From: DATHAP01 sp963762865
Lineage (GTDB): Bacteria > Actinomycetota > Actinomycetes > JACCUZ01
DNA length: 64,000 nt
Direction of reading: 5' to 3'
NCBI GenBank assembly: GCA_963762865.1
Contig: CAVXNC010000022.1
Location: 1 to 64,000, forward strand
A program made the position numbers and the translations under genes. Positions 16,412 through 26,209 of the stretch are shown here, piece by piece. The notes under the pieces were generated by a model, which saw only the letters and a program-made list of their open reading frames with translations, was not told where the DNA came from and searched no databases. How positions within the stretch are numbered: position 1 is the stretch's first letter; each line of letters starts with the position of its first letter.

Positions 16412-17754
16412 GCTCCGGCGCCGGCCTCGCCGGTGTGCTCGTCGGCATCGACGTCGGTACCTCCCGCGTCAAGGCGGTCGCGACCGACGTCGAGCTCACC
16501 GTGCTCGGCCAGCACGCGGTGCCGACGCCGTGGAAGCACGCCGGCGCCACTGCCGAGGTCGACCCGACCGCACTGGCCGCCGCAGTCCTCGAGGCCGCCG
16601 TCGGAGCGGTCCGCGCGTCGGGGCAGCGGGCGATCGCCGTCGGCGTCACCGGCATGGCCGAGACCGGGGTCCTCCTCGGTGGCGACGGCCGGCCGCTCGC
16701 CCCGGCCCTCGCCTGGTACGACCCCAGAGCCGAGATCGACGACGTACGCCGTCAGCTCGGTGACCAGACCTACCGACGCACCGCCGGCCGCGCGATCGAC
16801 TCGGTCTCCAGCCTGACCAAGCTGCTCTGGCTGCGGTCGAACGTCGACACCGCCCGCGAGGCGGTCCGCTTCCTGTCGGTGCCGGAGTGGGCGGTGCACA
16901 CCCTCGGCGGCGACCAGGTCAACGAGCTGTCACTGGTCAGCCGCACCGGACTCTTCGACGTGCCGGGCAAGCAGCCGTGGGCCGAGGCGCTCGCGATGCT
17001 CGACGCGGGCCCGGACTTCCTCGGCGAGATCGTCGCCGCGGGCCAGCCGGTCGGGCACGTCGACCGCGACGCCCCGGAGGAGCTGCGCGGTGCGGTGCTC
17101 ACCGTCGCGGGTCACGACCACCAGACCGCGGCGTACGCCCTCGGCGCAGCCGTCGACGGCACCCTGCTCGACTCGCTCGGCACGGCCGAGGCGCTGCTGC
17201 GAACCGTGCGGGCGCCGCTGTCACCGGAGTCGATCGAGGCGATGGTCGTCGAGGGTGTGACAACCGGGTGGGGCGTGGTGCCCGACCACCTGTGCCTGCT
17301 GGCGGGCCTGCCGACGGGCATCTCGCTCGAGCGCCTCGGCCAGCTGGTCGGCGCACCGACCCCGGCCGAGCGGATCGAGCTCGGCAGGCGGGGCCTCGAC
17401 CTCGACCGGTCGACGACCGCGATGCGCATCTCGGCGAGCTACCACGGGGTGACCGTGCACGACGTCGACGACGACGCCGCACCGGCCTTGGTCTGGCGGG
17501 TGGCCGTGGAGGACCTGACGGCCACCACGGTGCGCATCGACGAGGTGATGGCTGCCGAGGTCGGTGCCGACCGGGAGGTCGTCGTGGTCGGCGGCTGGCT
17601 GCACAACCCGCTGGTTCGCGCGCTGAAGGAGCAGCAGTACGGCTCGTTCTCGACCGGCGAGCTCGACGAGCCCGGGGCGGTCGGCGCGGCCGAGCTGGCC
17701 GGGGTGGCCGCCGGTCTGGTCGCCCCGCGGTGGGCACCCGGCGCACCCGGCTGA
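16408..17754 (+). CDS. FGGY-family carbohydrate kinase
   Basis: 448 residues of the FGGY (xylulokinase/gluconokinase/glycerol kinase) family. The N-terminal phosphate loop reads LVGIDVGTSRVKAVATD, followed by the TGMAETGVLL region and, in the second lobe, TVAGHDHQTAAYALGAA with the likely catalytic Asp and a C-terminal VVVVGGWLHNPL adenosine motif. These kinases phosphorylate pentoses, hexoses, ketoses or polyols; the exact substrate is open. The start GTG overlaps the isomerase stop by four bases, so the pair is coupled. Its product would be the natural substrate of the class I aldolase. Confidence 0.88.
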   Translation: MSSGAGLAGVLVGIDVGTSRVKAVATDVELTVLGQHAVPTPWKHAGATAEVDPTALAAAVLEAAVGAVRASGQRAIAVGVTGMAETGVLLGGDGRPLAPALAWYDPRAEIDDVRRQLGDQTYRRTAGRAIDSVSSLTKLLWLRSNVDTAREAVRFLSVPEWAVHTLGGDQVNELSLVSRTGLFDVPGKQPWAEALAMLDAGPDFLGEIVAAGQPVGHVDRDAPEELRGAVLTVAGHDHQTAAYALGAAVDGTLLDSLGTAEALLRTVRAPLSPESIEAMVVEGVTTGWGVVPDHLCLLAGLPTGISLERLGQLVGAPTPAERIELGRRGLDLDRSTTAMRISASYHGVTVHDVDDDAAPALVWRVAVEDLTATTVRIDEVMAAEVGADREVVVVGGWLHNPLVRALKEQQYGSFSTGELDEPGAVGAAELAGVAAGLVAPRWAPGAPG

Positions 17755-17780
17755 CGGCGTACGCGCCTGAAGTTGGCGGG

Positions 17781-18818
17781 CTAAGGCGGGGGGATCTCCC
17801 CGGACCCGCGGACGACCAGGCGGCTGGGGACCACCTCGGTCGTGAAGGGGGAGCCGTCGCCGTCGAACCGGGCGAAGAGCCGCTCGGCGGCGCGGCGGCC
17901 GATGGTCTGCGGGTCCTGCGCGACGACGGTGACCGGCGGGTCGAGGATGTCGGCCAGGTAGAAGTCGTCGAAGCCGACCAGGGCGACCCGGTGGTGCAGG
18001 CCGAGCTGACGCAGGGCCCGCAGCGCGCCGTAGGTGACGAAGTTCTGGGCGGTGAAGAGCGCCGTCGGGGGGTTGTCGCCGCGCATCATCGCGGTGGCCG
18101 CCGCCTCCGCGAGCGACGAGGAGGTGGCGTCGTGGACGGTGTCCGAGCGGACAATCGGGAGATCCGCGCCACGCATCGCGTCGAGGTAGCCGGCGTAGCG
18201 CTCCTTGGCCGTCTGGATCAGCAGAAGGTCGCCCAGGAAGCCGATCCGGCGGTGTCCCCGACGTATCAGATGCTGGACACCGGTCCGCGCGCCGACCTGG
18301 TTGTCGGTCACCACGAGATCGGCCTCGATCAGCCCCGGGGCCCGGTCGACGAAGACCATCGAGGTGCCGGCCAGGCGCTCGGCGAGCAGGTAGCTGTGGT
18401 CGGGACCGGTCGGCATCATGATCAGCCCGTCGACCCGCCGGGAGGTGAAGGCGCCGACCAGCTCGCGCTCCCGGCCGGGGTCCTCGTCGAGGCTGCCGGC
18501 GAACACGGACACGCCGCGCAGGCGCGCGATGTCCTCCACGGCGCGGTGGATCGCGGAGGAGTACGGGTTCTCGACGTTCTCCAGGATCAGGCCGATCGTC
18601 GCCGTCCGGCCGTCGTTGCGCCGCAGGCTGCGGGCACCGAAGTTGAGCTGGAACTGCAGCTCCTCGGCCGCCTGGCGGACCTTGGCCGCGGTCCCCTCGG
18701 CCACGCCGGCCTCACGGTTCAGGACCCGGGAGACGGTCTTCAGGCTGACCCCCGCGCGTGCCGCCACGTCTCGCATCGTGGCGCGGGGCCGTGTGCTTGC
18801 AGGTAACGGATTCGTCAC
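17781..18818 (-). CDS. LacI-family transcriptional regulator
   Basis: 345 residues. An N-terminal LacI HTH (TMRDVAARAGVSLKTVSRVLN, about residues 15-35) with the hinge helix is followed by a periplasmic-binding-protein-like sensor domain (IGLILENVENPYSSAIHRAV, ALVGFDDFYLADILDPPVTVV). The GTG at 18816-18818 was chosen because GGAGG lies five bases upstream; a TTG seven codons earlier is possible. It is divergent from the ABC importer, and a perfect 12-bp LacI-type palindrome lies at that promoter. It is therefore likely the local repressor, relieved by the imported sugar or a metabolite of it. Confidence 0.9.
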   Translation of the reverse strand: MTNPLPASTRPRATMRDVAARAGVSLKTVSRVLNREAGVAEGTAAKVRQAAEELQFQLNFGARSLRRNDGRTATIGLILENVENPYSSAIHRAVEDIARLRGVSVFAGSLDEDPGRERELVGAFTSRRVDGLIMMPTGPDHSYLLAERLAGTSMVFVDRAPGLIEADLVVTDNQVGARTGVQHLIRRGHRRIGFLGDLLLIQTAKERYAGYLDAMRGADLPIVRSDTVHDATSSSLAEAAATAMMRGDNPPTALFTAQNFVTYGALRALRQLGLHHRVALVGFDDFYLADILDPPVTVVAQDPQTIGRRAAERLFARFDGDGSPFTTEVVPSRLVVRGSGEIPPP

Positions 18819-18843
18819 ACGGGCCTCCGTTCGCAACAAGTCC

Positions 18844-18898
18844 TTGACGGCCGAGTAACCGTAGGGCTACAACTAACGACCAGGAAGACAACGTTGTC
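18844..18898 (+). promoter_or_regulatory. Importer promoter with LacI operator
   Basis: TTGACG (18844-18849) and TACAAC (18868-18873) with 18-base spacing form a strong promoter. The perfect palindrome GACAACGTTGTC (18887-18898), with the central CG typical of LacI-family operators, begins about where transcription should start. A repressor bound there would block initiation or early elongation of the ABC genes. The regulator gene starts about 70 bases away in the opposite direction. Confidence 0.85.
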
Positions 18899-18946
18899 AA
18901 TAGGTCTCCACTCTTCATCCCACCCGACCGACGTGAGGACAGATCC

Positions 18947-20062
18947 ATGATTCGCAGGACGACAGGGGTGCGCGGGCTGCGGCTCGTCGGGGTCGCACTT
19001 GTCGGCGCGCTGGCACTCGCCGCGTGCGGCGGCGACGACGGCGACAGCGGCGACGGCGGATCGGGCGGCGGAGGTGGTGGGGGCAGCGAAGACATCGCCA
19101 TCTCGCTGATCACCAAGGACTCGACCAACCCGTTCTTCGTGGCCATGCAGGAAGGCGCGAAGGAGGCCGCGGACGCCGAGGGGATCGACATCACCATCGC
19201 CTCCGGCAAGGAGGAGGGTGACGACCAGGGCCAGATCGACGCCATCGAGGCCGCGATCACCGCCGGGCAGCAGGGCATCCTGATCACCCCGATGTCCACC
19301 GGCGTCAACGACGCGATCCAGCGAGCGCGCGACGAGGGCCTCTACGTCATCGCCCTGGACACGCCGCCGGACCCGCCGGACACGGTCGACATCACGTTCG
19401 CCACCGACAACCGCAAGGCCGGCGACCTGATCGGCCAGTACGCCGCGGCGCAGCTCGGCGGCGACAAGGCCGTCATCGCGCTGCTCGACATCTTCGACGA
19501 CAAGGTCGTCTCGGTGGACTACAACCGCGACCAGGGCTTCCTCGAGGGCATGGGCATCCAGGACATCGGTGACCCGAAGGTCAATGGCGACGAGCCGAAG
19601 ACCGGGAGCTACTCGGGCGGCGAGTACGAGATCGTCGGCAACGTGGCGACTGGCGCCAACGAGGAGGGCGGCCGCACCGGCATGGAGCAGCTGCTGTCCA
19701 AGAACAGCGACATCAACGTGGTCTACACGATCAACGAGCCGACCGCTGCCGGTGCCACCGCCGCACTCGAGGCGCAGGGCAAGTCACTCGACGACGTCGT
19801 CGTGGTCTCGGTCGACGGTGGCCGCGCCGGCGTCGAGGCGGTCCAGGACGGCTCGATCGACGCGACGTCGCAGCAGTACCCGGCCAAGATGGTCGAGCTC
19901 GGCGTCGCCGCGATCATCAAGATCGTGCAGGACGGGACCAAGCCGGAGACCTCGCCGGGCCTCGACTTCTTCGACACCGGCGTGACGCTCATCGCCAACG
20001 AGCCGGTCGAGGGTGTCGAGAGCGAGGACGCGCAGTACGGCTTGGACAACGCGTGGGGCTGA
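18947..20062 (+). CDS. Sugar ABC transporter substrate-binding lipoprotein
   Basis: 371 residues. The signal peptide ends in the lipobox ALAAC, with the lipidated Cys at residue 27. A flexible Asp/Gly/Ser-rich linker (28-46) leads to a type I periplasmic-binding fold of the ribose/galactose-binding class (ISLITKDSTNPFFVAMQEGAK, GQQGILITPMSTGVNDAI, AGATAALEAQGKSLDDVVVVSVDG). It captures the substrate outside the membrane for the permease and ATPase that follow. Sugars, polyols or AI-2-like compounds are typical ligands. It is the first gene after the LacI operator, so it should be the most strongly induced. Confidence 0.92.
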   Translation: MIRRTTGVRGLRLVGVALVGALALAACGGDDGDSGDGGSGGGGGGGSEDIAISLITKDSTNPFFVAMQEGAKEAADAEGIDITIASGKEEGDDQGQIDAIEAAITAGQQGILITPMSTGVNDAIQRARDEGLYVIALDTPPDPPDTVDITFATDNRKAGDLIGQYAAAQLGGDKAVIALLDIFDDKVVSVDYNRDQGFLEGMGIQDIGDPKVNGDEPKTGSYSGGEYEIVGNVATGANEEGGRTGMEQLLSKNSDINVVYTINEPTAAGATAALEAQGKSLDDVVVVSVDGGRAGVEAVQDGSIDATSQQYPAKMVELGVAAIIKIVQDGTKPETSPGLDFFDTGVTLIANEPVEGVESEDAQYGLDNAWG

Positions 20063-20094
20063 GCCTCTCGTCGTAGATCAGGTTGACGCGTACG

Positions 20095-20126
20095 GTGGGG
20101 GCGGTCGCTGCGGCGGCCGCCTCCAC
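20095..20126 (+). promoter_or_regulatory. Intercistronic hairpin after binding-protein gene
   Basis: GTGGGGGCGG (20095-20104) pairs with CCGCCTCCAC (20117-20126) at nine of ten positions, with a 12-base loop. It lies in the 158-base gap between the binding-protein and permease genes. Such hairpins often stabilise the upstream message or lower read-through, giving more binding protein than permease. No T-run follows, so it is not an obvious full terminator. Confidence 0.4.
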
Positions 20127-20219
20127 CACGCGCGACCTACGCGCTTCGGCCGGCCACCGCCGCGTCGGAGTCCCGCCGCCGCAGTCGTCCGGTAGTCGTC
20201 TCGACGAGGAGGAGGCACC

Positions 20220-21254
20220 GTGAGCAGCTACGACAGCGGCACCCGAGAGCGGCTACGACGCGGCCGAGGAGTTCCTCGAGCACCGAACCCCGGCGCAGCG
20301 GGTCCAGACCCTGCTGCACAACTACCCGTGGCTGAGCCCGGCGGTCGTGCTGGTCATCAGCGTCATCGTCTTCAGCATGCTGAACAGCAGGTTCGCGACC
20401 CCCAACAACCTGTCGCTCATCACCCAGCAGGTCGCCGTCGTCGGCGCACTGGCCGTCGGCCAGACGCTGATCATCCTCACCGCCGGCATCGACCTGTCCT
20501 GCGGCGCCGTCATGGTGTTCTCGTCGATGGTGATGGCCAAGACAGCCTTCGACTCCGGGGTCCCCGGCCCGCTGGCGATCCTGCTCGGCATCGGCGTCGG
20601 TGCCCTGGCCGGTGCCGCCAACGGTCTGCTGGTGACCAAGGTCCGGCTGCCACCGTTCATCGTCACGCTAGGAACGCTGAACATCTTCGTGGCGCTCACG
20701 CTGCTCTATGCCACCGGCCGGACCATCCGTGACTCCGAGCTCGAGACCGGGCTGGCCTTCCTCGGTGAGACGTTCACCATTGCCGACGTGCGGATCACCA
20801 CCGGTGTCGTGGTCATGCTCATCATGTACGCCGTCTTCGCCTTCGTGCTGAAGTACACCGCCTGGGGCAGACACGTCTACGCCGTCGGCGACGATGCGGA
20901 GGCTGCCCGCCTGGCCGGCATCCGCGTGCAGCGCGTCCTGATGAGCGTCTACGTCACCGCCGGTGCGCTGTACGCCCTCACCGGCTGGATCCTCATCGGC
21001 CGGGTGAACGCGGCGAGCCCGAACTCCGGCATCGACGCGAACCTGGACTCCATCACCGCTGTCGTGATCGGCGGCACCAGCCTCTTCGGCGGCCGCGGCA
21101 CCATCGTGGGCTCGCTGATCGGCGCACTCATCGTCGGTGTCTTCCGCAACGGCCTCACCCTCGCCGGGCTGGACGTCTACTACCAGACCCTGGCCGTCGG
21201 CATCCTGATCATCGTCGCTGTCTCTGTCGACCAGTGGATCCGGAGGGCCCGCGC

Positions 21255-21258
<4 letters not shown>
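20220..21258 (+). CDS. Sugar ABC transporter permease with apparent frameshift
   Basis: An RbsC-type (BPD_transp_2) permease with 8-10 hydrophobic segments and family blocks AVGQTLIILTAGIDLSCGA, YAVGDDAEAARLAGI and SPNSGIDANLDSITAVVIGG. The GTG at 20220 has a strong GAGGAGGAGG before it. Its frame leaves the family after about eight codons, and the real frame resumes at SGYDAAEEFLEHRTPAQR. Removing one C from CCC at 20242-20244 restores one frame of about 345 residues. Starting instead at GTG 20347 would cut into the first helix and has no ribosome site. A one-base sequence error is likeliest. Confidence 0.82.
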
Positions 21259-22139
<881 letters not shown>

Positions 22140-22194
22140 CCGCTGCGACCCGCTGCGACCGGCAGGTTCTGCTCGCGTCGGCCGCGTCCGGCTG

Positions 22195-23736
22195 CTAGCT
22201 CGCGAGGTCGGACTCGGCCACCACGCGCAGCGCCTGCGCGGCGATCGTGAGGGCCGGGTTCATCGCCGCGGACGACGGGAAGAAGCCGCCGTCCACGACC
22301 CAGAGGTTCTCGACGTCGTGCGAGCGGCACCACGGGTCCAGAACGCTGGTGGCCGGGTCGGTGCCGGCGACGACGGTGCCGCACATGTGACTGTTCATGC
22401 TGATGTCGAACCACTGGGTGAAGACCGCGTCGTAGCCGGCGGCGCGCAGCAACCGGCTGGCGCGGTGGTGCAGCCGCCGGTGGGTCCGGACGCCGACCGC
22501 CCGGCGTGCTGTCGTGATCCTTCCCTCACTGTCGACGAGCACTCGGTTGCGGTCGTGCGGCAGGTCCTCGGACATCACCAGCCACTCGACGCTGCGGCTC
22601 GCCATCGCCTTGAGCGCGGGCAGCGGGACCTTGGTCGCCCAGCTCTTCATCATCACGCCGTCGACCCGGCCGATGAGCTGCATCGTGCCGAGGGGGTAGC
22701 CGTCGCCGCCGTCGGCGTACCAGTCGTTGACCGACAGCGTCTTCTGGAAGGTGACGTCGTTGCGCCGGTTGATGTCCACGGCCGCGATGTGCGCGTTGTT
22801 GTGCATCATGAAGCGGCGCCCGACCAGGCCGGACGAGTTGGCGACACCCGCTGGGGTGTAGGAGTCGGCGGAGGACAGCAGCAGGGCCGCCGAGTTGACC
22901 GCGCCCGCGGCGAGCACGAAGCGCCCGCCGCGCACCGTCACCATCCCGTCAGGACCCTCGACGGCCAGGTGGGTGACGCGTCGGCCCGGGCCGTCGGTGA
23001 CGATCCGTCGCACCCGCATCCCGGTCGCCAGCCGCAGGCCGGAGTCGGTGAGCGCGGGGTCGATGGCGCAGGTCTCCGCGTCGCTCTTCGCGCCGACCCG
23101 GCACGGGAAGCCGTCGCAGGTCGCGCACCGGATGCAGGTGCCGCGCCGCCCACCGTCTGCGTGCCGGCCGTCGGACCGGTCGACCCCCATCGCGTTGGCG
23201 CTCGGGTGCACGCCCTGCTCCGCCAGTCGCGACGCGAGGTCGGCGACGTAGGGCTCGTGCTCCAGGGCCGGGTGCGGGTAGGGCGTGCTGCGCCACGGCT
23301 CGGTCGGGTCCTCGCCGGTGGTGCCGTGCACCCGGTAGAGCTGCTCCGCCTGTCCGTAGTAGGGCTCGAGGTCGGCATAGCTGAACGGCCACGCCGGGGA
23401 GGTGCCCTCGCGGTGCTCCACGGCACCGAAGTCGTGCTCCCGGAAGCGCGGCAGGCTGGCCCCGTAGACCTTGGTGTTGCCGCCGACCACGTAGTGCACG
23501 CCGGGTGCGAAACCCCGGCCTTTGGCGTCGTACCAGGTCTCGTCGGGCTTGTAGCGCCGCTCGACGAAGACCGCGCGCGGCGACCAGTTCTCCGGCTCGC
23601 GCGGCAGCCGCTGGCCGCGCTCGAGGACCAGCACGTCGACCCCGCGCCGGGCGAGGGCGTGGGCCGTCGTGGCGCCGCCCATGCCGGACCCGATGACGAC
23701 GACGTCAGCACGGAGCTCGCCGCTCGATCCGGACAT
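22195..23736 (-). CDS. GMC-family FAD oxidoreductase
   Basis: 513 residues of the glucose-methanol-choline family. The FAD-binding motif VVIGSGMGGATTAHALARRG is at about 12-31, followed by GGNTKVYGASLPRF. A cysteine-rich insertion CIRCATCDGFPC sits in mid-protein. The C-terminal GMC domain has SHMCGTVVAGTDP and ENLWVVDGGFFPSSAAMNPALT with the catalytic His/Asn region. There is no signal peptide, so it is cytosolic. Members oxidise sugar or polyol hydroxyls to carbonyls. ATG 23734-23736 fits the family start. It lies between the importer and the second dehydrogenase pair, in the opposite direction. Confidence 0.87.
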   Translation of the reverse strand: MSGSSGELRADVVVIGSGMGGATTAHALARRGVDVLVLERGQRLPREPENWSPRAVFVERRYKPDETWYDAKGRGFAPGVHYVVGGNTKVYGASLPRFREHDFGAVEHREGTSPAWPFSYADLEPYYGQAEQLYRVHGTTGEDPTEPWRSTPYPHPALEHEPYVADLASRLAEQGVHPSANAMGVDRSDGRHADGGRRGTCIRCATCDGFPCRVGAKSDAETCAIDPALTDSGLRLATGMRVRRIVTDGPGRRVTHLAVEGPDGMVTVRGGRFVLAAGAVNSAALLLSSADSYTPAGVANSSGLVGRRFMMHNNAHIAAVDINRRNDVTFQKTLSVNDWYADGGDGYPLGTMQLIGRVDGVMMKSWATKVPLPALKAMASRSVEWLVMSEDLPHDRNRVLVDSEGRITTARRAVGVRTHRRLHHRASRLLRAAGYDAVFTQWFDISMNSHMCGTVVAGTDPATSVLDPWCRSHDVENLWVVDGGFFPSSAAMNPALTIAAQALRVVAESDLAS

Positions 23737-23792
23737 TGGGACAGCCAACCACCAGGTGCCGTGGCGGTGCTGGAGATGCTTGACTTCGGGAC

Positions 23793-24794
23793 ATGCCGCA
23801 ACCCCTGCGCTGGGCCCTGGTCGGCGCCAGCGACATCGCCGCCACCAAGGTGCTGCCCGCCATCCGCGCGGCAGGTGACACCGCCGTCGTGGTCCGCTCC
23901 GGCAACGCCGAGCACGCCACGGCCTGGGCCGCCGAGCACGGCGTTCCTGATGCCGTCACCGACCTCGCCGCCGCGCTGGAGCGCGACGACGTCGACGCGG
24001 TGTACGTCTCGTCGGTCAACTCGCAGCACCGCAAGCAGGTCGAGGCTGCCGCGGCCGCGGGCAAGCACGTGCTCGCCGAGAAGCCACTCGCCCTCACCCT
24101 CGAGGACGCGCGCGCGATGGTCGCGGCCTGCGAGGCTGCAGGCGTGGTGATGGCGACGAACCACCACCTGCCGGCCTCACCCACTCACCGGGCGCTGAAG
24201 AGGGCGGTGCTCGACGGGGCGGTCGGTGACGTGCGCGCGGTGCGGGTGCACCACGCCGTGCAGCTGCCCGACAGGCTGGCAGGCTGGCGCATCAACGATC
24301 CTGAAGGCGGGGGCGTCGTGCTGGACGTGACGGTCCACGACGCGGCTGCGACGGCCGCGATCCTCGGGACCGACGCCCGCTCGGTGCTCGCGACCGGCCT
24401 CAACCAGGACAACGACCCCGGTGGTCCCTTCGACGCGGTGATGACGAGCATCGACTGGGAGGGCGGCGTGCTGGTGCAGACCCATGACGCCTACAACAAC
24501 CCGCACCTGCCGACCAGCCTGCACGTCCTCGGCACGGCCGGCGCCCTGGTCGCCGAGGACTGCAACACCGGTGACCCGGTCGGCAGCGTGACGTTGTGGC
24601 GCGACCACAAGCCCGAGCCTCTCGACGTCGGACCGCGGGACGACCTCTACGAGGTGACGGTGCGCGCCTTCGGCGCCGCCGTTGCTGGCGAGGGTGACGT
24701 CATCGTCAGCGGGCCCGACGGTGTGCGGTCGCTCGCGGTGTCGCTCGCCGTGCTGCAGAGCCTGCGGACCGGGGCCCGAGCAGAGGTCGGGTGA
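23793..24794 (+). CDS. Gfo/Idh/MocA family oxidoreductase
   Basis: 333 residues. The Rossmann start is LRWALVGASDIAATKVLPAI, with the catalytic block AAAAAGKHVLAEKPLALTLEDA and a C-terminal substrate domain (INDPEGGGVVLDVTVHDAAATAAIL). It resembles NAD(P)-dependent dehydrogenases acting on inositols, 1,5-anhydro-sugars or keto-glycosides. It is only distantly similar to the Gfo/Idh protein at 13.3 kb, so the two probably do different steps. The SDR gene starts 8 bases after its stop, indicating one transcript. It is divergent from the GMC gene with only 56 bases between starts. Confidence 0.9.
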   Translation: MPQPLRWALVGASDIAATKVLPAIRAAGDTAVVVRSGNAEHATAWAAEHGVPDAVTDLAAALERDDVDAVYVSSVNSQHRKQVEAAAAAGKHVLAEKPLALTLEDARAMVAACEAAGVVMATNHHLPASPTHRALKRAVLDGAVGDVRAVRVHHAVQLPDRLAGWRINDPEGGGVVLDVTVHDAAATAAILGTDARSVLATGLNQDNDPGGPFDAVMTSIDWEGGVLVQTHDAYNNPHLPTSLHVLGTAGALVAEDCNTGDPVGSVTLWRDHKPEPLDVGPRDDLYEVTVRAFGAAVAGEGDVIVSGPDGVRSLAVSLAVLQSLRTGARAEVG

Positions 24795-24801
24795 GCGGCT
24801 C

Positions 24802-25572
24802 GTGACCGGCTACCCCAGGTTCGACGTGCCGGGCCAGGTGGCGCTCGTCACGGGTGCGGCGCGCGGGCTCGGCCGGGCGATCGCCCTGGCGCTCGCCGAC
24901 GCGGGCGCCGACGTCGCGGTCGGGCTGCGCGACGTCTCGCGGGACGGCGGCGTCGTCGCGGAGATCGAGGCGATGGGGCGCAAGGCCCTGCCGGTGCAGT
25001 GCGACGTCGCCGACGTCGGTCAGGTGCGGGGTGCCGTCGACGCGGTGGTCGAGAGGTACGGCCGCCTGGACATCCTGGTCAACAACGCCGGCGCGTCGCC
25101 GGAGAACCCGGCCGAGGACGTGGTCGAGGAGGACTTCGACACGACTCTTGGCGTCAACCTCAAGGGCACGTTCTTCGCCAGCCAGGCCGCCGGGCGGGTG
25201 ATGATCCGGCAGGGCAGCGGGCGGATCGTGATGATCGGCTCGCAGGCCGGGTCGGTCGCGTTGCCGGGGGAGTCGGTCTACTGCATGACCAAGGCGGCGA
25301 TCGCGCACCTCACCAAGTGCCTCGCCGTCGAGTGGGGCCAGCACGGCATCACGGTCAACTGTGTGGCGCCGACCTGGATCCGGACTCCCGGCACCGAGCC
25401 CGCGTTGGCCGACCCGGACTTCGAGGCCGAGGTCGTGGAGCGGATCGCGGCCCTGCACCGGATCGGCGACCCGATGGACGTGGCCGGCGCCGTGCTCTAC
25501 CTCTGCTCGCCGGCGGCGTCGCTCGTCACCGGCCACACCCTGCTCGTGGACGGTGGCTGGACCGCCCGCTGA
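24802..25572 (+). CDS. Short-chain dehydrogenase/reductase
   Basis: 256 residues of classical SDR type: TGAARGLGRAIALAL cofactor motif, DILVNNAG, the catalytic Ser in MIGSQAGSVA, and YCMTKAAIAHL giving the Tyr-x-x-x-Lys pair. The C-terminal LVTGHTLLVDGGW is typical. Such enzymes in sugar clusters oxidise sorbitol, gluconate or similar at one hydroxyl. The start is GTG 24802, after the Gfo/Idh stop at 24794. As last gene of the cluster it probably catalyses an early oxidation or a reverse reduction. Confidence 0.92.
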   Translation: MTGYPRFDVPGQVALVTGAARGLGRAIALALADAGADVAVGLRDVSRDGGVVAEIEAMGRKALPVQCDVADVGQVRGAVDAVVERYGRLDILVNNAGASPENPAEDVVEEDFDTTLGVNLKGTFFASQAAGRVMIRQGSGRIVMIGSQAGSVALPGESVYCMTKAAIAHLTKCLAVEWGQHGITVNCVAPTWIRTPGTEPALADPDFEAEVVERIAALHRIGDPMDVAGAVLYLCSPAASLVTGHTLLVDGGWTAR

Positions 25573-25689
25573 CGGCCCGGCGAAGCCCGTCGACGACCTC
25601 GACGCCCGGCGAACCCGGTCGAAGAGCCGTCGGTCTGTCAGTCGGCAACATGCCGGACATCGTTGTGACACAAGGGATTCACCCGCGTC

Positions 25690-25705
25690 GGTGACGTCGG
25701 TCACA
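25690..25705. promoter_or_regulatory. GTGAC-N4-GTCAC palindrome (CRP-like site)
   Basis: GGTGACGTCGGTCACA reads as GGTGA-N6-TCACA, one base from the CRP/GlxR consensus TGTGA-N6-TCACA. It lies about 130 bases before the small gene at 25835 within a 262-base gene-free gap. Two near-identical palindromes occur at 26919 and 35555. Binding by a cAMP receptor protein is inferred. Confidence 0.5.
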
Positions 25706-25834
25706 GCGCACGCTCGCACCGGGTGCTGTGACCGAATCGACAGCGCCAGCACGCGCAAGAGGTGATCCGGGTGCCGAGACTTGAGGTGTCGGTCGAAGCC
25801 TCGGCCGGCACCGTCCGACCTGAGAGAAAGCGTC

Positions 25835-26074
25835 ATGCCTGCCATCCGTTCCACCGTCACCGACCTGCGCGCCACGGCCGCGCGGCGCCGCGCGCTGCGT
25901 GCCTCGCACCGTCAGCTCGAGCGCGAGCTGGCGGAGTACCGCAGCAGCGCCGAGCGGCACGAGCTCGACGCCATCCTGTCCCGCCACACCGCCGAGGAGA
26001 TCGCGCACGTCGAGGCGATCGTCTCTCGCCAGCACCGGCCCGGCGGCCTCGCCTACCAGCTGTCCGGGCACTGA
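25835..26074 (+). CDS. Small basic helical protein, unknown
   Basis: 79 residues and highly charged. Its sequence (ATAARRRALRASHRQLERELAEYR, HELDAILSRHTAEEIAHVEAIVSR) suggests a helical hairpin or coiled coil. There is no signal peptide or membrane segment. The family is unrecognised, though comparable short proteins are common in Nocardioidaceae. The start ATG follows GAGAGAAAG. A CRP-like palindrome lies upstream and a strong hairpin terminator downstream, so it is a single-gene transcript. Confidence 0.65.
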   Translation: MPAIRSTVTDLRATAARRRALRASHRQLERELAEYRSSAERHELDAILSRHTAEEIAHVEAIVSRQHRPGGLAYQLSGH

Positions 26075-26141
26075 CCCACCGCGTGGCCGAGCCACTGAGA
26101 TTACTGACTCGGAGCAGCCAGCACCACCACCCGCACGACGA

Positions 26142-26174
26142 CGCGCCCGGGACCCCTCGAGGGTCCCGGGCGCG
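26142..26174. terminator. Bidirectional hairpin terminator
   Basis: A perfect 14-bp stem CGCGCCCGGGACCC / GGGTCCCGGGCGCG with loop CTCGA sits between two convergent genes (stops at 26074 and 26210). There is no T-run, which is common for actinobacterial terminators. Confidence 0.8.
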
Positions 26175-26209
26175 TTCGCGTCTGCGACGACGTACCTGCT
26201 GGTGCTGGT

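Noticed and set aside
20063..20219. Riboswitch between binding-protein and permease genes
   Set aside because: Only one simple hairpin is visible; no recognised aptamer motif.
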